64,000 bases of DNA from NCBI GenBank assembly GCA_040752025.1, contig JBFMFR010000024.1, positions 1-64,000 of the forward strand, given 5' to 3'. The DNA comes from JBFMFR01 sp040752025 (GTDB taxonomy: Bacteria; Chloroflexota; Anaerolineae; Anaerolineales; UBA4823). Under the pieces are notes generated by a model. The model was not told where the DNA came from. It was given only the letters and a program-made list of their open reading frames with translations, and did no database searches. Made by a program: the position numbers and the translations under genes. Of the stretch, positions 18,047 to 26,446 are shown one piece after another. How positions within the stretch are numbered: position 1 is the first letter of the stretch; each line of letters opens with the position of its first letter.

Positions 18047-19600
18047 ATGACCCAACCCGACGCCGACCTGATCACCGCCTACCGCACCCTGCTCTTGGAC
18101 CCGCTGCTTTTCTGCCAGCACGGCTCCGGCCTCAAGCTGCGCCGCTACCAGGAGCGCGTCGCCCACGCCGTAGTGCATTCAGTTGTGCAGGGCCTGGGCC
18201 TGTCCATCGTCGTCATGTTCTGCCGGCAGAGCGGCAAGAATGAGCTGCAAGCGCAGTTGGAGACGTACTTGCTAACCCTGCTATCGCCACTCAACGCCGA
18301 GATCGTCAAGGTTTCCCCCACCTGGAAGCCTCAGAGTCTCAACGCCATGCGCCGCCTGGAGCGCGTCCTCTCCGGCAACGTCATGAGCAGCCAGCTCAAA
18401 TGGGAAAAGGAACAAGGTTACATCTTCCGGGTCGGAAAAGCCCGCATCACCTTCCTGTCCGGCTCCCCCACCGCCAACATTGTCGGCGCAACCGCCGGCA
18501 CCCTCCTGGAATGCGACGAAGCCCAGGACGTCAGCATCGAGAAGTGGGACAAAGACATCAACCCTATGGCCGCCTCCACCAACGCCACCCGCGTCTTTTG
18601 GGGCACCGCCTGGACATCTCAAACCCTGCTCGCCCGTGAGCTGCGGGCAGCGCTCGAAGCCGAGAAGGCCGACAACATCCAGCGCGTCTTCATCGCCGAC
18701 GCCGACCGGGTTGGCCGGGAAGTCCCCGCCTACAAGCGCTTTGTGCAGGCCGAGACCGCCAAGCTGGGACGCAACCACCCCTTCGTGCGCACGCAGTTCT
18801 ACTGCGAAGAGATCGACTCCCAGGGCGGCATGTTCCCGCCCGAGCGCCAGGCGCTCATGAAAGGCGACCACCCACCCCTGGCAGCCCCCCAGGACGGACA
18901 CACCTACGCCTTCCTGGTCGACGTCGGCGGCGAGGACAAACCCCCCTCGCCCGATGGGAGAGGGGACGGGGGTGAGGGCGAACACGACTCCACCGCCCTC
19001 ACCATCGTAGAGATCGACCTCTCCCTGCTCAACGATCCCGCCATCGCCGCCCCCCGCTACCTGGTGCGCCACCGCCGCGCCTGGACCGGTGCCGCCCAAA
19101 CCGCCCTCTATTCCGAACTGCGTGCCCTGGCCGAACTCTGGCAGCCCCGCCGCGTCGTCGTCGACAGCACCGGCATCGGCGCAGGCCTGGCCAGCTTCCT
19201 CGACAAAGCCTTCCCCGGCCAGGTCATCCCCTTCACCTTCACCCTCGCCAGCAAGACCGCCCTGGGCTGGGGCTTCCTGGCAGTCATCGAAACCGGCCGC
19301 TTCAAAGACCACGCCTCCAATGCTGGTGCGATGCACCTTGAAGGTGCGTTGCACCTGGATCACCAGCGCACCTTCCAACAGCAGCTCGAACTCTGCCAGC
19401 TCGAAACCCTCCCCGGCCCTGGGCGCATGATCCGCTGGGGCGTGCCTGACGGCGCCCGTCATCCCATCACCGGCGAACTCGTCCACGACGACCTGCTCAT
19501 CTCCGCCGCCCTATCCAGCCTCCTCGACCGGGAGGAATGGGGCACAGCGGAAAGCGCTGTCGTAGCAGCCTACGACCCCTTAGCAGACCTCACCTTCTAG
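18047..19600 (+). CDS. terL: Phage terminase large subunit
   Basis: 517 residues. The ATPase half shows a terminase-type Walker A (CRQSGKNE, Lys64) and Walker B (TLLECDEAQD, about 152-161). The C-terminal RNase-H-like nuclease has its first Asp in FLVDVGGED, a second acidic site in VVVDSTGIGAG and the third in VHDDLLISAAL. It cuts and pumps phage DNA into proheads through the portal. Two short in-frame inserts look foreign: a GC-rich repeat right after the first nuclease Asp (about residues 299-312) and a GGTGCG palindrome pair (about 426-440). Whether the enzyme still works is unclear. Confidence 0.9.
   Translation: MTQPDADLITAYRTLLLDPLLFCQHGSGLKLRRYQERVAHAVVHSVVQGLGLSIVVMFCRQSGKNELQAQLETYLLTLLSPLNAEIVKVSPTWKPQSLNAMRRLERVLSGNVMSSQLKWEKEQGYIFRVGKARITFLSGSPTANIVGATAGTLLECDEAQDVSIEKWDKDINPMAASTNATRVFWGTAWTSQTLLARELRAALEAEKADNIQRVFIADADRVGREVPAYKRFVQAETAKLGRNHPFVRTQFYCEEIDSQGGMFPPERQALMKGDHPPLAAPQDGHTYAFLVDVGGEDKPPSPDGRGDGGEGEHDSTALTIVEIDLSLLNDPAIAAPRYLVRHRRAWTGAAQTALYSELRALAELWQPRRVVVDSTGIGAGLASFLDKAFPGQVIPFTFTLASKTALGWGFLAVIETGRFKDHASNAGAMHLEGALHLDHQRTFQQQLELCQLETLPGPGRMIRWGVPDGARHPITGELVHDDLLISAALSSLLDREEWGTAESAVVAAYDPLADLTF
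18942..18980. repeat. CCCCTCGCCC..GGGAGAGGGG repeat inside terL
   Basis: A GC-rich hairpin-forming repeat (CCCCTC / GAGGGG arms) translated as PPSPDGRGDGGEGE, an abrupt composition change within the nuclease domain. Repeats of this type are usually intergenic. Confidence 0.7.
19325..19355. repeat. Paired GGTGCG palindromes inside terL, copy 2
   Basis: GGTGCGATGCACC (19325-19337) and GGTGCGTTGCACC (19343-19355), in reverse order relative to copy 1, read in frame as GAMHLEGALHL. Confidence 0.8.
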
Positions 19601-19648
19601 CCATGACCACCCTCCACCCATCCATTCGTTGATCGAAAGGACGCACAC

Positions 19649-19978
19649 ATGAGAGTCGCCTGTATCTATCCAGAACTGCCTGCCCTTTGCGTCGCCGCCA
19701 TCAATCCGGACACCGGCTACCCATTGAACTGGCTCGAAATCTCCCACGCCATGAAAGATTGGGCCGGCTGGAAGTGTGAAAATTGCCACCACCGCCACGA
19801 TCCGGAAAACGGCTACACCCTCACCGTTCACCACCTGGATGGTGATCCAACCAACAACGACCCCCGCAACCTATTAGTCGCTTGCCAACGCTGCCATCTA
19901 TCCGTCCAGGCTACCTACATCCCCGGTCAAATCTGGTTGATTGGACGCCCACTCTGGGCAGAAGTCAGGGAGCTGTAA
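19649..19978 (+). CDS. HNH endonuclease
   Basis: 109 residues with two zinc CxxC-type pairs (CENCHHRH and CQRCH) around the catalytic core LTVHHLDGDPTNNDPRNLL, where HH and N form the HNH metal site. HNH enzymes encoded next to terminases often assist genome cleavage during packaging, which fits the location. GAAAGGA precedes the ATG. Confidence 0.85.
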   Translation: MRVACIYPELPALCVAAINPDTGYPLNWLEISHAMKDWAGWKCENCHHRHDPENGYTLTVHHLDGDPTNNDPRNLLVACQRCHLSVQATYIPGQIWLIGRPLWAEVREL

Positions 19979-20085
19979 TGTCCAACACGATCACCAAAAA
20001 CCAGCGCCACGCCACCGCCAAAGTCATCCGCCGGCGTCGCCATCCCCACTACCGCTGCCTCCTTTGCGATGAGATAGGAGAATAA
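19978..20085 (+). CDS. Tiny basic CxxC protein
   Basis: 35 residues (starts MSNTITKNQRHATAKVIRRR, ends with CLLC and DEIGE). The ATG overlaps the HNH stop (TAATG), and AGGAG for portal lies in its last codons. A possible zinc ribbon; function unknown. Confidence 0.5.
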   Translation: MSNTITKNQRHATAKVIRRRRHPHYRCLLCDEIGE

Positions 20086-20088
20086 TTC

Positions 20089-21477
20089 ATGCAAAAACCC
20101 TCCGTTCGCCAAAGAATTGCAAATTGGATTGCGGGAACGCCCCAGCCAGGCCCAACTTCTCTTGCAATTTCTGCCCGGGTGGATGACAGCCCCGGCTGGG
20201 GCAACCTTTCCACCCGCCCCCACGACTACGACACCGCCAAGGTGCAGGAGTTGTACGCCGATGCACTGGAGGCCTGGCGTAAAAACCCGCTGGCATGGCG
20301 CATCATTGCCATCACAACAAATTACACCGTAGGCGATCATCTTAGCATCAGCAGCCCCAACCGGATGCTAAATAAGTTCATCAAAAACTTCTGGTCCCAC
20401 CCAAAGAACCGCATGGAACTGAGACTAGAATCGATGTCCGATGAACTCGCCCGCGCCGGCGACCTATTTATAGCCCTCTTTCGCAACCCCGGCGACGGCA
20501 TGAGTTATATCCGCCTGGTCACCAAAGACCGCATTGTGCGCATCGAGTGCGCTCCCAACGATTGGGAGACAGAGCTGTATTTCTATGAGCAGCTCGAAAC
20601 CGGTGAGACTCGCCGCTGGCTTTCCCCCGCAGCTACCGATGGACTCGACGAACCTGCCGTAATGCTCCACTACGCCATCAACCGCCCTGCAGGAGCCCTG
20701 CTCGGCGAAAGCGACCTGACCACTATGCTGCCCTGGCTGCTGCGCTACAGCCGAATGCTGGAGGACCGGGTACGATTGAATTGGGCAGTAAGGGCCTTCC
20801 TCTGGCTGGTGACCGTACCGGCTTCGAAAGTACGCGAGAAACAAGAGTTCTACCGCACCCAACCTGAGGCTGGCAGCATCGTTGTCAAAGACGAAAGCGA
20901 GAAATGGGAGGTAATGACGCCAGAACTACGAGCCAGTGACGCCTCCGCCGATCTGAAAGCCGTCCGCCAAATGGTCGATGCTGGCAGCGGCTACCCACCC
21001 CACTGGCGGGGCGAGCCAGAAAACGCCAACCTTGCCACCGCCGAGGCTATGCAGGAGCCCACCGAACGTCATCTGATCCGGCGACAGAAATACTTCTGCT
21101 TCATGTTGCAGGACATCCTGTACCAGGCCTACCAGCGAGCAGCCCAGGTTAGCCTGACCAGACCACTCGCCAACACAGACTATGACCAGCTCTTCACCAT
21201 CGAAGCCCCCGACGTATCCAGGCGCGACAACGAAGCTCTGGCCAGCTCCTCCCAGGCCATCACCAGCGCTTTTATGAACCTGGTCAATACCATCCTGCCC
21301 AAAGCAGACCAGGCCAGCGTTCCCCCGCTCCTGATCAAGCGCATCATCCAGCTCGCCTTCCAGCACGCCGGCGCACCCATCACCGAAGATGAGTTGCAGC
21401 AAATCATCAACAACCTGCTAGCCACGCCAGCTCCAAAACCCAAGGAACCAAACAATGAACCGACTCCGCCCGCCTGA
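20089..21477 (+). CDS. Phage portal protein
   Basis: 462 residues. Typical portal features: AWRKNPLAWRIIAITTNYTVG (wing/stem entry), a central tunnel segment, and an NLATAEAMQEPTERHLIRRQ block also seen in other portals. The dodecameric portal is the DNA gate of the head and binds terminase. The order terL - HNH - portal - protease/capsid is that of HK97-type phages. AGGAG is 8 bases upstream. Confidence 0.85.
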   Translation: MQKPSVRQRIANWIAGTPQPGPTSLAISARVDDSPGWGNLSTRPHDYDTAKVQELYADALEAWRKNPLAWRIIAITTNYTVGDHLSISSPNRMLNKFIKNFWSHPKNRMELRLESMSDELARAGDLFIALFRNPGDGMSYIRLVTKDRIVRIECAPNDWETELYFYEQLETGETRRWLSPAATDGLDEPAVMLHYAINRPAGALLGESDLTTMLPWLLRYSRMLEDRVRLNWAVRAFLWLVTVPASKVREKQEFYRTQPEAGSIVVKDESEKWEVMTPELRASDASADLKAVRQMVDAGSGYPPHWRGEPENANLATAEAMQEPTERHLIRRQKYFCFMLQDILYQAYQRAAQVSLTRPLANTDYDQLFTIEAPDVSRRDNEALASSSQAITSAFMNLVNTILPKADQASVPPLLIKRIIQLAFQHAGAPITEDELQQIINNLLATPAPKPKEPNNEPTPPA

Positions 21478-21763
21478 CGTGATCCTGTTCAAGAACGCCA
21501 TACCGATCTGCTATTGGTATTCAGCAGGTGGACCAGACTACCCCGACTATCGCCGCTGCGCTGATAGCCCCACCGAGGCAGATGAGGGCCGCGGTAAGTC
21601 GATCAACCTCAAACACACTCAACCTTACAGCCCGGAGTTGTGGGCCGCCTGCCAGGAGTACCTCCAATTTCGAGACGCATCCCTCAAAGTCCTCAGCGTC
21701 ATGTTCGAACAACTCAGCAAGGGCCACATCCCCCCACTCTTGGACACCACGAAAGGAGACTAA
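21455..21763 (+). CDS. Small phage protein overlapping the portal gene
   Basis: 102 residues starting 23 bases before the portal stop. No family recognised; contains paired aromatic and Pro-rich sequence (CYWYSAGGPDYPDYRRC). The overlap and immediate continuation into the capsid gene indicate one transcript. Confidence 0.5.
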   Translation: MNRLRPPDVILFKNAIPICYWYSAGGPDYPDYRRCADSPTEADEGRGKSINLKHTQPYSPELWAACQEYLQFRDASLKVLSVMFEQLSKGHIPPLLDTTKGD

Positions 21764-21765
21764 CC

Positions 21766-23859
21766 TTGACCGAACCCAAACCCACCTACACCGAAAACCT
21801 GCGCCTGACCCTCGGCAGCCTGCTTTCTTCCGCTCCCCCCTCGCCAGGTAGGGGCGCAGGGCCTGCGCCCGACCCATCCCGCCCGCGTGAATACCGCGCC
21901 CGTTTTGTCCGCGCCGGCCAGGTACTTGATACTGCACGTCATCCCGCCAATCTGTTCGTAGAGCCCCAGGCCCTCGAAGCTGCCGCCCAGGCCGGCATGT
22001 TTACCAACAAGGCTGTATTCATCGATCACACCGGGTTCTTCGATGAAAACTACATCGACCGCCTGGCAGGAGTAACGCTCAACGGAGACTACAACCCCGT
22101 CGATCAATCCATCGAAGGCACAATCAGGCTGTACTCAACCCCCACCGGCCAGGCCATCGCCACCCTGCTCGATGAGATCGTCGCCGATCCGTCCGCCGCT
22201 CCCGATGTCGGCTTAAGCATCGTGTTCTACCCGCAGTACGCCCCACGCGACAACCCCGACGAACCCCGCCGCATCATCGGATTCAGGCACATCGAAAGCG
22301 TAGACCTCGTGTTTCAACCGGCCGCAGACGGCCGGATATTACAAGCGCTATCCAGCGCCGCCATTCAAACATCGGTAGGGACGCAAGGCTTGCGCCCTGA
22401 ACCAACCCCATCAGAAGGAGACAACCCCATGCCCGATCAAACCCCAACCCCCGGCGCTTTGGATAGCGCCAATCTACCCTCGCCGGTTGAAACCGGCCAG
22501 GCCGTCCCCCTGCCCGATCCAGGTCCATGGATCCAGGAACTTGCCAGCACCATCAGCCGCCAGGTGATCGCTACCTCTGGCCTGCCCCAGGCCAGCCAAC
22601 AGCGGTTAAGCGCTGGCAGCTACGCCACCCCCGAAGAACTGCAAGCCGCCATCGAAAGCGAACGCGCTTACCTGGCCGCCCTGCAGGAGAACCAGGTCAT
22701 CCAAATCGGCGGCACACCCCCTCGCAGCCCCCACATCGCCGGGATGCGCAACTCCCTGGACCAGCTCTCCCTGGCCCTGGATGCGCTCATCAACGGCACT
22801 CGCCCCGCCGATGGAGTCTTCCCACTCACCGGCATCCGTGAGCTGTACCACCACCTGAGCGGCGACTACGAAATGAACGGCGTGTTCCAGCCAGATCGCA
22901 TCCAGTTCGCCAACGTCAACTCTTCCACCATGTCCAACATGGTCGCCAACGTGCTCAACAAGCGCGTCATCAACGAGTTCATGCAGTACCCCCACTGGTG
23001 GACGCCCATCGTCAAAGAAGAGGACTTCGCCAGCCTGCAGGCCGTGCGCTGGATCACCCTCGGCGGCGTGGGTGAGCTGCCCACCGTATCCGAAGGCGCC
23101 GCCTACACCGAGCTGACCTGGGACGACTCCTATGAATCGGCCAGCTTCATCAAGAAAGGCGGCTACCTGGGCATCACCCTGGAGGCCATCGACAAAGACG
23201 ACACCGGCCGCCTGCGCGCCGCACCCCAGGCCCTGGCTCAAGCAGCCTGGTTAACCCTGGGTAAGGCCATCTCTGCCATCTTTACCGCCAACAGCGGCAC
23301 CGGCCCCACCATCTCCGACGCCACCGCCCTGTTTACCTCCGGACATGGCAACCTCGGCTCCACCGCCCTGTCAATCACCGAGCTGAACGTGGTGCGCACA
23401 GCGATGCGCAAGATGACCGAACCCAACAGCAGCGAGCGCCTGGGTGCCCTCACCGCCCCCAAGTACATCCTGGTCCCGCCCGATCTGGAGATGACCGCCC
23501 TGCAGGTGCTGGCCTCTGAGCTGAACTACCTGTACGCCCTCAGCAACGGCCCTGCCGCCCCGGCCAACACCTTCACCGAAGGCAATGACGTCAACGCTCG
23601 CATGGCCTACGCCAAGAGCCGGGTCATCGTCATGGACCTGTGGACCGACACCAACAATTGGGCTGCTGTCTGCGATCCCAACTTGTGGCCCACCATCGGA
23701 GTCGGCTACCGCTATGGGCGTGTGCCCGAGATCCTCAGCGTAGCCAGCCCCACCGCCGGCCTGATGTTCACCAACGACACCATGCCCGTCAAAGCCCGCT
23801 TCTTCTTCGCGGTTGGGCCGATGGATTACAGAGGCATGTACAAGGAGAACGTCGCCTAA
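21766..23859 (+). CDS. Fused prohead protease - major capsid protein
   Basis: 697 residues from a TTG start with AAGGAG six bases upstream. Residues about 40-200 resemble a U35/S78-type prohead protease: His in FIDHTG (about 88) and Ser in VGLSIVFY (about 151). A Pro/Gln-rich linker of scaffold type follows, and residues about 290-697 are an HK97-fold major capsid protein (NSSTMSNMVANVLNKRVINEF ... SFIKKGGYLGITLEAIDKDD ... VGPMDYRGMYKENVA). Fusing protease, scaffold and capsid in one chain places the protease inside the prohead. Two GTAGGG palindromes lie at 21848 and 22375, both at domain boundaries. Confidence 0.82.
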   Translation: MTEPKPTYTENLRLTLGSLLSSAPPSPGRGAGPAPDPSRPREYRARFVRAGQVLDTARHPANLFVEPQALEAAAQAGMFTNKAVFIDHTGFFDENYIDRLAGVTLNGDYNPVDQSIEGTIRLYSTPTGQAIATLLDEIVADPSAAPDVGLSIVFYPQYAPRDNPDEPRRIIGFRHIESVDLVFQPAADGRILQALSSAAIQTSVGTQGLRPEPTPSEGDNPMPDQTPTPGALDSANLPSPVETGQAVPLPDPGPWIQELASTISRQVIATSGLPQASQQRLSAGSYATPEELQAAIESERAYLAALQENQVIQIGGTPPRSPHIAGMRNSLDQLSLALDALINGTRPADGVFPLTGIRELYHHLSGDYEMNGVFQPDRIQFANVNSSTMSNMVANVLNKRVINEFMQYPHWWTPIVKEEDFASLQAVRWITLGGVGELPTVSEGAAYTELTWDDSYESASFIKKGGYLGITLEAIDKDDTGRLRAAPQALAQAAWLTLGKAISAIFTANSGTGPTISDATALFTSGHGNLGSTALSITELNVVRTAMRKMTEPNSSERLGALTAPKYILVPPDLEMTALQVLASELNYLYALSNGPAAPANTFTEGNDVNARMAYAKSRVIVMDLWTDTNNWAAVCDPNLWPTIGVGYRYGRVPEILSVASPTAGLMFTNDTMPVKARFFFAVGPMDYRGMYKENVA
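21848..21870. repeat. GTAGGGGC palindromic repeat, copy C
   Basis: GTA + GGGGCGCAGG, central G, CCTGCGCCC: a 9-bp hairpin within the N-terminal linker of the protease-capsid gene. Confidence 0.8.
22375..22397. repeat. GTAGGGAC palindromic repeat, copy D
   Basis: GTAGGGACGCAAG / CTTGCGCCC, same 23-bp layout as copy C with one arm mismatch. It lies in the linker between the protease and scaffold parts, read in frame. Confidence 0.75.
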
Positions 23860-23870
23860 CCCGGGTCCCT

Positions 23871-23903
23871 GGTGCGTTGCACCTGCACTTGGTGCGATGC
23901 ACC
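23871..23903. repeat. Paired GGTGCG palindromes, copy 3
   Basis: GGTGCGTTGCACC (23871-23883) and GGTGCGATGCACC (23891-23903), immediately after the capsid stop codon, same order and spacing as copy 1. Confidence 0.8.
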
Positions 23904-23950
23904 TTGCACCTGTTAGCGTTTTATCGGTACGTTTCTCTCTCCTTGGTAAA

Positions 23951-23978
23951 GGGGCTGCCCCCCGCCCAGGGCAGCCCC
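23951..23978. repeat. GC-rich 10-bp hairpin after the capsid gene
   Basis: GGGGCTGCCC and GGGCAGCCCC with an 8-base loop. There is no T-run after it, so it may attenuate or protect RNA rather than terminate. Confidence 0.5.
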
Positions 23979-24024
23979 CGAGAGAGACCACAACACAGAC
24001 TATCTGAAACAAAGGAGCCCTAAC

Positions 24025-24396
24025 ATGCAACGTGTATTTACCCTCACCTACCATCTGCACGGCACCCTCGCCGCAGATGCTACCATCCGCTGGATTGCCC
24101 CCTTCGACTGCACCCTGATCCACGTAGCTGCAGTTGCATCCAATGACAGCGATGCCACCCTCAAGGTCGGCAGCTCCGTCGATGATGACGGTTACCTAAC
24201 CGCCGCAGTCATCGGTGACTCGGGAACCCCCGTCGAGAAAGGCCGCTCAGACTTCATCGGCGCGCTGTGCAGCGAAAGCGGCCAGTACCCCCACATCGCA
24301 GACGGCACCATCGTCCTGCTCACCCTCGACCACGACGGCGCAGGCGGCACCGCTGCCCAGAACGTCAGCATCCAGCTCACCTTCACCGAAGGCTAA
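24025..24396 (+). CDS. Phage beta-rich structural protein (capsid decoration-like)
   Basis: 123 residues behind AAAGGAG. Beta-strand-rich (TLTYHLHGTLAADATIRWIAPFD), resembling small head-decoration proteins found after major capsid genes. No named family; role inferred from position. Confidence 0.5.
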   Translation: MQRVFTLTYHLHGTLAADATIRWIAPFDCTLIHVAAVASNDSDATLKVGSSVDDDGYLTAAVIGDSGTPVEKGRSDFIGALCSESGQYPHIADGTIVLLTLDHDGAGGTAAQNVSIQLTFTEG

Positions 24397-24651
24397 CCCT
24401 CGCTGGTGCGATGCATCTGCAAGCGGCGTACTTTGCCGCCATGCGTTGCACCTGCTCACCACAATAACCCTTTTTTGATGTGCACGTGGGGCGAAAGCCC
24501 CCCTGTGGAAGGGACTTGTAATGCGAACGGTTCAGGGGACACTTGGGTAGGTTGCCCTTCCCAGCCTGCCCACCCCTGAAACAATTGGCAAAATTCGTGT
24601 AATTCGTGGCAGAAATGCCATTAACCCAGGGTTCAACAGAACAGATGACCT
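24397..24651. other. Repeat-filled gap between two phage structural genes
   Basis: Contains a diverged GGTGCG palindrome pair (24404-24416 and 24441-24452), a folded-looking GC-rich stretch at 24480-24540 (GTGGGGCGAAAGCCCC), and a dispersed AATTCGTGTAATTCGTGG repeat (24590-24610). No gene is visible. Confidence 0.5.
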
Positions 24652-24954
24652 ATGGCAATCCAGGCAGATTACAACGGCTACGTACCCGCCTCCACAACCA
24701 AAACCATCCACACTGGCCCCGGCCAGGTGCTCAGCATCCTGGCCACCACCACCAACGGCGCAGCCCAAACCATCACCCTTTACGATAACACCGCCGCCTC
24801 GGGTGACATCCTGCTCACCATCAACCTGATTGCCTACGGCCCCGTCATTATCATCCTCCCCCTGGAGCACCGCCTGCGCTTCGACACCGGCCTGACTGTC
24901 GTCACCCCCGCCACCGTCACCTGTCACGTCACCATCAACAGCCTGGCCAATTAG
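24652..24954 (+). CDS. Small beta-rich phage protein
   Basis: 100 residues (YVPASTTKTIHTGPGQVLSIL ...), similar in size and composition to the gene at 24025 and likely another head or fibre component. Weak Shine-Dalgarno. Five bases further GGAG leads into the adaptor gene. Confidence 0.5.
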   Translation: MAIQADYNGYVPASTTKTIHTGPGQVLSILATTTNGAAQTITLYDNTAASGDILLTINLIAYGPVIIILPLEHRLRFDTGLTVVTPATVTCHVTINSLAN

Positions 24955-24965
24955 GAGATCCTCCC

Positions 24966-25655
24966 ATGACCACCCTCACCCAACTCATAGCCATTGTCCG
25001 CGCCGCCCTGGGCGATGACAACGAACTCGCCCCCATGTTCCCCGACGACCAGATCACCACCTGGATCAACCACGCCCTGGGCGAGATCTCGCAGATGTTC
25101 CCCGACCATTCGGTGATGGAATGGACCACCGTAGCCGGTCAGCGCCGTTACGAGATCGAGCAGTTCTTCTTCGCCATGCTCAGCGTCGAATACCCCTATG
25201 CCGCCGACGCCGATCCCCCGCAGTATCTCAAACGCCGTTCCTACACACACCGCAAATTCTGGCTGGAGCCGGGCTATTACGACATCATCCAGCGTTCCTG
25301 GACCGACGAGACCTACGTCAATGAGCTGCTGATCTCAAGCACACCCCTCGACGATGAGACCATCCGCGCCGAAATCACCCTGCCGCACAACGCCTTAGCA
25401 GACGGCGGCGACGTGAGCACCCTCCCCGACGTCTACAACAACCTGATCTGCCTCTACTGTCACTGGAACGCCTGGAAAGACACCATCACCTACATCGGAC
25501 GCCACGAAAACCCGGGCCTGGTCGATGTCAGCCGAGAAGTCAACGCCACCCGGGCAGAGAAACAGTTTAGAAATGCGATGGAAGAGGCACGCAAGGCGCA
25601 GACGGAGAGCCGCAGCGTCCAGTGGCAAATGGATAAGTGGGACCAGGTGTACTGA
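24966..25655 (+). CDS. Phage head-tail adaptor-like protein
   Basis: 229 residues. The N-terminus (LIAIVRAALGDDNELAPMFPD, then DQITTWINHALGEISQMFP) matches head-completion/adaptor proteins that dock below the portal. Charged helical C-terminus. In tailed phages tail genes would follow, but here the block ends. Confidence 0.65.
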   Translation: MTTLTQLIAIVRAALGDDNELAPMFPDDQITTWINHALGEISQMFPDHSVMEWTTVAGQRRYEIEQFFFAMLSVEYPYAADADPPQYLKRRSYTHRKFWLEPGYYDIIQRSWTDETYVNELLISSTPLDDETIRAEITLPHNALADGGDVSTLPDVYNNLICLYCHWNAWKDTITYIGRHENPGLVDVSREVNATRAEKQFRNAMEEARKAQTESRSVQWQMDKWDQVY

Positions 25656-25705
25656 TGGCAAAGTGCAGCTACCTGCGCCAGCATACCTGCCTGTCAGCGG
25701 TATGA
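25655..25705 (+). pseudogene. Start of a further phage gene, cut after 16 codons
   Basis: The adaptor stop overlaps an ATG (TGATG) that opens MAKCSYLRQHTCLSAV and then stops. The coupling suggests a real next gene whose remainder has been lost; this marks the right edge of the phage block. Confidence 0.4.
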
Positions 25706-25788
25706 TAGAATCAAATTGAGGGTCTGACGAACCATCTTTTCTCAAGCTATTTTTCCGAAAGTATTGATGCTTCATCAGGATAATATAT

Positions 25789-26409
25789 ATGCCATCCAAA
25801 ATAGCAACAGCAAAGCCGCATCCAGCGGTGACCGCCTTATTGTTTGTGGCGAGTGTCGTGTTGGCCGGTGTAATCTCATGGTTTTTATATGGGAGTAGTG
25901 ATGCCGGGATCGAACTCTTTTGCTGTCCATTGTTCTGCACCCCTCCGATCGTTGTTGTTCTCACCTTGATCTTGAGATCAAGGAAGAGCAGCAGCCTCGT
26001 AACCGTGTTGCCGTTGTTGGTGTTCCCACTGCTGTTCATTCTATTTTTTGCCAATATAGTCTACGAGAAAACCCCGCAGTATATGTTCAAAAGGTGTGTG
26101 GCGGATCCTATTCCGGCAGGGGTAACGAACATCCAGGGGAGGTATATATCCCAACTTGTATTTGTGGAAGCTGTGATTACTTTTCAGGCTTCGCCGGAGG
26201 CTGTTGATACGATCATTGCCCAAAATGGTTTCGAGAGGGATAAAGTACTGGACGGTTATCCAGATGAGGACTTACCCGAATATTCATGGAAGGGGAAATG
26301 GATAGGCTATGAGAAGAGGTTTTATTCGGAAGGTGGAAATCTCAGTGGGTATGTCAAGATGTGGTATGACCAGGAGCAATCCCTTGTGGTTATCCGTTAC
26401 GTGAATTAG
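25789..26409 (+). CDS. Unknown membrane protein
   Basis: 206 residues with about three transmembrane helices in the first 100 (ALLFVASVVLAGVISWFLYG; PIVVVLTLILR; VLPLLVFPLLFILFFANIV) and a soluble C-terminal domain. No recognised family. Convergent with the next gene, from which it is separated by 37 bases; both are less GC-rich than the phage block. Confidence 0.6.
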   Translation: MPSKIATAKPHPAVTALLFVASVVLAGVISWFLYGSSDAGIELFCCPLFCTPPIVVVLTLILRSRKSSSLVTVLPLLVFPLLFILFFANIVYEKTPQYMFKRCVADPIPAGVTNIQGRYISQLVFVEAVITFQASPEAVDTIIAQNGFERDKVLDGYPDEDLPEYSWKGKWIGYEKRFYSEGGNLSGYVKMWYDQEQSLVVIRYVN

Positions 26410-26446
26410 ATCCGCCTTTTTGGCGCAGGTATTGAACCTGGCATCC

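Noticed and set aside
23951..23978. Rho-independent terminator after the capsid gene
   Set aside because: Strong stem but no U-tract on either strand.
24475..24560. Group II intron end (domain V-like)
   Set aside because: GAAAG and AACGGTTC resemble domain V fragments, but the 34-base catalytic stem-loop cannot be formed and no reverse transcriptase is present.
15205..25705. Gene transfer agent cluster
   Set aside because: Known GTA clusters keep tail and baseplate genes; none are here.
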